From contig CALBSO010000109.1 in assembly GCA_937968015.1 (NCBI GenBank), forward strand, positions 1 through 64,000: a stretch of DNA of 64,000 bases, given 5' to 3'. The notes beneath the pieces are model-generated. The model searched no databases. It saw nothing but the letters and a program-made list of their open reading frames with translations, and was not told where the DNA came from. The first letter of the stretch is position 1; each line of letters starts with the position of its first letter. The translations under genes were made by a program, and so were the position numbers. Origin of the DNA: an uncultured Thermomicrobia bacterium. Its GTDB lineage: Bacteria > Chloroflexota > Chloroflexia > Thermomicrobiales > JALYUS01. Below, in pieces: positions 61,513-64,000 of this stretch.

Positions 61513-63780
61513 TTGAGATACCTCAACACCTTGGCCGATTTCTCTGTCTTAGTCCCAAAGAAAGTGTGCGAATTCGTGGCGCAGACGTCCATTTCCCCCG
61601 TGCGCACGGCCTCGTCCCTTCCCCCGGCACTCGATGTCACTCCCGCTCCAATCACCGCGCCCCCCGTCGTCCTCAAGGAGGGCGGCACGTTCCTCGTCGC
61701 GGACGCGCGAGGCGACATCACGAGTGCGCATGGATTGGGGCTATACGAGCGTGATACACGCTATCTCAGCCGCTTTATCCTGACGGTCAACGGCCACCGG
61801 CCGGTCATCAGGACGACCACGCGCCCCGGTCCCGCCGTTGTCTCAATGCGCGCGTCGGTCGCGGCGCGGCACAACAGCGCGGAATGCCTGCGCGTCCATC
61901 GCTCCGCCGTCGTGGATGACGCGCTCCATGTGAACGTGACGCTCCGCAACCCCGCGCCCGTCGCGCGCCGCGTCCGCGTCACGCTGACGATGGCGGCGGA
62001 TTTCCGGGACATGTTTGCGGTGCGCGGCTTCTACTCTGGGAAGCGGCGCGGCGCCGTGCAGCCACCAGAGGTGGCCGAACGTCAGGTTCGCTTCCGCTAT
62101 CAGACCCTCGATGGCATGCCACTCTGGACGGATGTGCGCGCGAACCATGCCCCCCTTCGGACCGCATTGATTCAGAGCGGGCATCACGGCCAGACACCGG
62201 GCGTTCGATGGACGTTCGCGATCACGATACCCGCCGGTAGCCGCGAGGAACTCTCGTTCCTCGTCACGCCGGGGCGGGCGACAGAAGCAATGGTGGACCG
62301 GAATATCACCGCTTCCCTCCTCGGCGCGCGCTCGCTGGCGCACCAATGGGCGGACGAGATCGCCGCGATCGAGACGGACAACACGGCCTTCAACCGGCTT
62401 CTGCGCCGCTCGGCGGGCGATCTGCGTGCGCTCCTCACGCCCTGCGCGGCGGGGGAAGTGCCGGCGGCCGGTATCCCCTGGTTCGTCGCGCCGTTCGGCC
62501 GCGATTCCTGCATCACCGCGCTCGAATCGTTGATGCTCACACCCCGCTTCGCGGTCGGCGCGCTCCGGGCGCTCGCGGCCTATCAGGGGACGGAAGTCAA
62601 TCCGGCGCGGGATGAGGAGCCGGGCAAAATCCTGCACGAGATCCGCGTCGGCGAACTGTCGCGCGCCGGGGTCGTCCCGTTCTCAACCTATTATGGGAGC
62701 GTGGATAGCACGCCGCTCTTCGTCATGCTCTTTGCCCAAACGATGCGCTGGCTCGATGCCGATGCGCTCTATGATGATCTCCTGCCGCATGTCCGGCGCG
62801 CGCTCGACTGGTGCGACAACTGGGGTGACGCCGATGGCGATGGGTACATCGAATTCGGGCGGTTCGCGCCGAATGGTGTCGCCAATCAGGGTTGGAAAGA
62901 CAGCCACGACTCGCTCCACCACCCGGACGGCTCTGCGGTGCTACGGCCCGTTGCGCTGGCGGAGGCGCAGGCGTATGTCTATGCCGCGAAGGCATGGCTC
63001 GCGGACATCGTCGAGCGGCGGGGCGATTTCTTGTGGGCGGCGCAGTTGCGGGTCGAGGCGGCGGAACTCGTGGCGCGGTTCGAGCGCGATTTCTGGCTGC
63101 CGGACGAGGGGTGTTATGCCTACGCGCTGGATGGTGCGAAGCGACCGGTGCGCACCGTCGTCTCGAACGTCGGGCACCTTTTGTACTGCGATCTCGTGCG
63201 CGGTGGGAAGGCGGCGATCGTCGCGGAACGTCTTCTCCGCCCCGATATGCTCTCCGGTTGGGGCGTGCGCACCCTCTCGTCCGATTCCGTCCGGTACGAT
63301 CCGGACAGTTACCATAACGGCAGTATCTGGCCGCACGATAATGCCCTCATCGCTTTGGGGATGCGGCGGGCCGGATGTGCGGAGGCCGCCACGGAGGTTG
63401 CCTCACAGGTGATCGCAGCGGGACTCGCGCAACCCCTGAGCCGGATTCCCGAACTCTACGCGGGTTACCGGCGCGATGCGGAGACTGCCGCGCCGGTGCC
63501 CTATCCCGTCAGTTGCTCGCCGCAGGCGTGGTCCGCCGCGAGTGCGTTTGCGTTCGTGCAGGCGATGATCGGCCTCGATATAGACGGGCGGACGGGCGAG
63601 ATCGCCTGCACGCCACATCTCCCGCCATGGCTCTCGGTTATTCGCGTGCGCGGTCTCCGATTTGGCCGGACGCAGGCGGACATCACGATCACGCGCGAGG
63701 GCGCAGCCGCCTACCGCGTCGCCATCACCCGTGCAGACGGCGTTAATGTGGAATATCCGGTGGTGATCACTTCGGCCTGA
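61513..63780 (+). CDS. Glycogen-debranching-type amylo-alpha-1,6-glucosidase
   Basis: Up to 755 residues. The N-terminal domain (about 50-260) has KEGGTFLVADARGDI and GLGLYERDTRYLSRFILTVN, the signature of the GDE N-terminal domain; the C-terminal (alpha/alpha)6 part has AAGIPWFVAPFGRDSCITAL and ANQGWKDSHDSLHHPDGSAV, typical of GH13/GH15-like amylo-alpha-1,6-glucosidases and related trehalose/glycogen enzymes. It probably works on glycogen or trehalose oligosaccharides. Start is uncertain: TTG at 61513, or GTG at 61564 or 61576; no clear ribosome site. A perfect inverted repeat lies just upstream. Confidence 0.85.
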   Translation: MRYLNTLADFSVLVPKKVCEFVAQTSISPVRTASSLPPALDVTPAPITAPPVVLKEGGTFLVADARGDITSAHGLGLYERDTRYLSRFILTVNGHRPVIRTTTRPGPAVVSMRASVAARHNSAECLRVHRSAVVDDALHVNVTLRNPAPVARRVRVTLTMAADFRDMFAVRGFYSGKRRGAVQPPEVAERQVRFRYQTLDGMPLWTDVRANHAPLRTALIQSGHHGQTPGVRWTFAITIPAGSREELSFLVTPGRATEAMVDRNITASLLGARSLAHQWADEIAAIETDNTAFNRLLRRSAGDLRALLTPCAAGEVPAAGIPWFVAPFGRDSCITALESLMLTPRFAVGALRALAAYQGTEVNPARDEEPGKILHEIRVGELSRAGVVPFSTYYGSVDSTPLFVMLFAQTMRWLDADALYDDLLPHVRRALDWCDNWGDADGDGYIEFGRFAPNGVANQGWKDSHDSLHHPDGSAVLRPVALAEAQAYVYAAKAWLADIVERRGDFLWAAQLRVEAAELVARFERDFWLPDEGCYAYALDGAKRPVRTVVSNVGHLLYCDLVRGGKAAIVAERLLRPDMLSGWGVRTLSSDSVRYDPDSYHNGSIWPHDNALIALGMRRAGCAEAATEVASQVIAAGLAQPLSRIPELYAGYRRDAETAAPVPYPVSCSPQAWSAASAFAFVQAMIGLDIDGRTGEIACTPHLPPWLSVIRVRGLRFGRTQADITITREGAAAYRVAITRADGVNVEYPVVITSA

Positions 63781-63787
63781 ATTGAAA

Positions 63788-63822
63788 TGCGGCCTGCATC
63801 TCTCGTAGGGATGCAGGCCGCA
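63788..63822. terminator. Strong hairpin after the debranching enzyme
   Basis: TGCGGCCTGCAT (63788-63799) and ATGCAGGCCGCA (63811-63822), 12-bp stem, 11-base loop. It lies between convergent genes. No T-run, so it may be a repeat-type hairpin instead of a terminator. Confidence 0.5.
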
Positions 63823-63851
63823 GCCTACGCTACCGGAATGCGCTTGTCTAT

Positions 63852-64000
63852 TCAGTCTGCCGCCTGGACTGACTCGATCTGGAACGGCGTCAGATCCGGC
63901 ATCTGCTCGGTAATGAGCAAATCATAGAGTCGTTCGTAACCAATAGCCATCGAGCGGGCGGAGAAGTGCTGCTCAACCTGCGTGCGGCAGGTCGCCCGGT
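63852..64000 (-). CDS. Glycosyltransferase family 4, C-terminal end (partial)
   Basis: The window ends inside this gene. The visible 48 codons read out to a stop at 63852: CRTQVEQHFSARSMAIGYER and LYDLLITEQMPDLTPFQIES, the usual C-terminal helix of GT4 enzymes (for example WcaL/PimB-type). Convergent with the debranching enzyme. Most of the protein is outside the window, so no more can be said. Confidence 0.75.
   Translation of the reverse strand, partial: RATCRTQVEQHFSARSMAIGYERLYDLLITEQMPDLTPFQIESVQAAD

Overview
The window reads as one continuous, gene-dense stretch of a GC-rich bacterial chromosome. There are no rRNA genes, no CRISPR array, and no recognisable transposase, integrase or phage gene. 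Several traits together suggest a Chloroflexota-type bacterium, perhaps Thermomicrobia-like: F420/FMN-type PPOX proteins, a PspA/SPFH cluster, a multi-GAF soluble histidine kinase, GT9/GT4 glycosyltransferases, a tRNA with encoded CCA, and abundant dispersed hairpins with short tandem repeats between genes. This assignment is inference from gene content and has not been tested by a tree.

Layout. 0-0.97 kb is a less GC-rich edge with one unknown gene. 0.97-3.7 kb holds homoserine dehydrogenase, a HAD phosphatase and a methyltransferase with overlapping ends. 3.65-7.7 kb (minus) has an EF-G paralogue (fusA2), cytidine deaminase, two PPOX flavoproteins and a YbaK deacylase. 8-9.4 kb has an M42 aminopeptidase and a small ORF. 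9.4-11.4 kb (minus) pairs a DUF4258 protein with an HTH protein ahead of a divergent type III pantothenate kinase. 11.5-13.5 kb has purA, a 47-residue membrane peptide and fabZ. 13.7-18.2 kb is a four-gene glycosyltransferase operon. 18.3-22 kb is a PAS + five-GAF histidine kinase. 22.2-25.3 kb is a membrane-stress cluster (DUF4178-like, PspA, SPFH/zinc ribbon). 25.5-34 kb is rpoB-rpoC. 34-35.7 kb has DinB, DUF4259 and HicAB. 35.8-37.8 kb (minus) is thrS behind tRNA-Val(GAC). 37.9-41.6 kb has Uma2, a PfpI-type protein, ketopantoate reductase, a small membrane protein, an HD phosphohydrolase and an RNase H.

41.6-46.6 kb holds three unusual proline-rich membrane proteins, including an FtsH-like AAA protease. 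47-53.2 kb runs threonine aldolase, coaBC, HU, a small membrane protein, a lipid/diacylglycerol kinase, a MagIII-like glycosylase, pyrF and a double GNAT, many with ATGA-type overlaps. 53.2-58.4 kb (mostly minus) has an orphan adenine methylase, a Phd/YefM antitoxin, a cupin, DUF503, an M24 peptidase and a lipoprotein rhodanese. 58.5-63.8 kb has glycine decarboxylase subunit 2, ribosomal proteins L21, L27 and L31, and a glycogen-debranching-type enzyme. The last 150 bases carry the C-terminus of another glycosyltransferase.

Three of the CoA-pathway steps (ketopantoate reductase, CoaX, CoaBC) are scattered through the window. Translation and transcription core genes (rpoBC, thrS, rplU, rpmA, rpmE, fusA2, tRNA-Val) are also spread among small accessory modules. 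The strongest unexplained signal is a set of 7-bp tandem repeat arrays in at least ten gene boundaries, several arranged as inverted pairs and several running into the ends of coding sequences. Two families of GC-rich dispersed hairpins occur alongside them.
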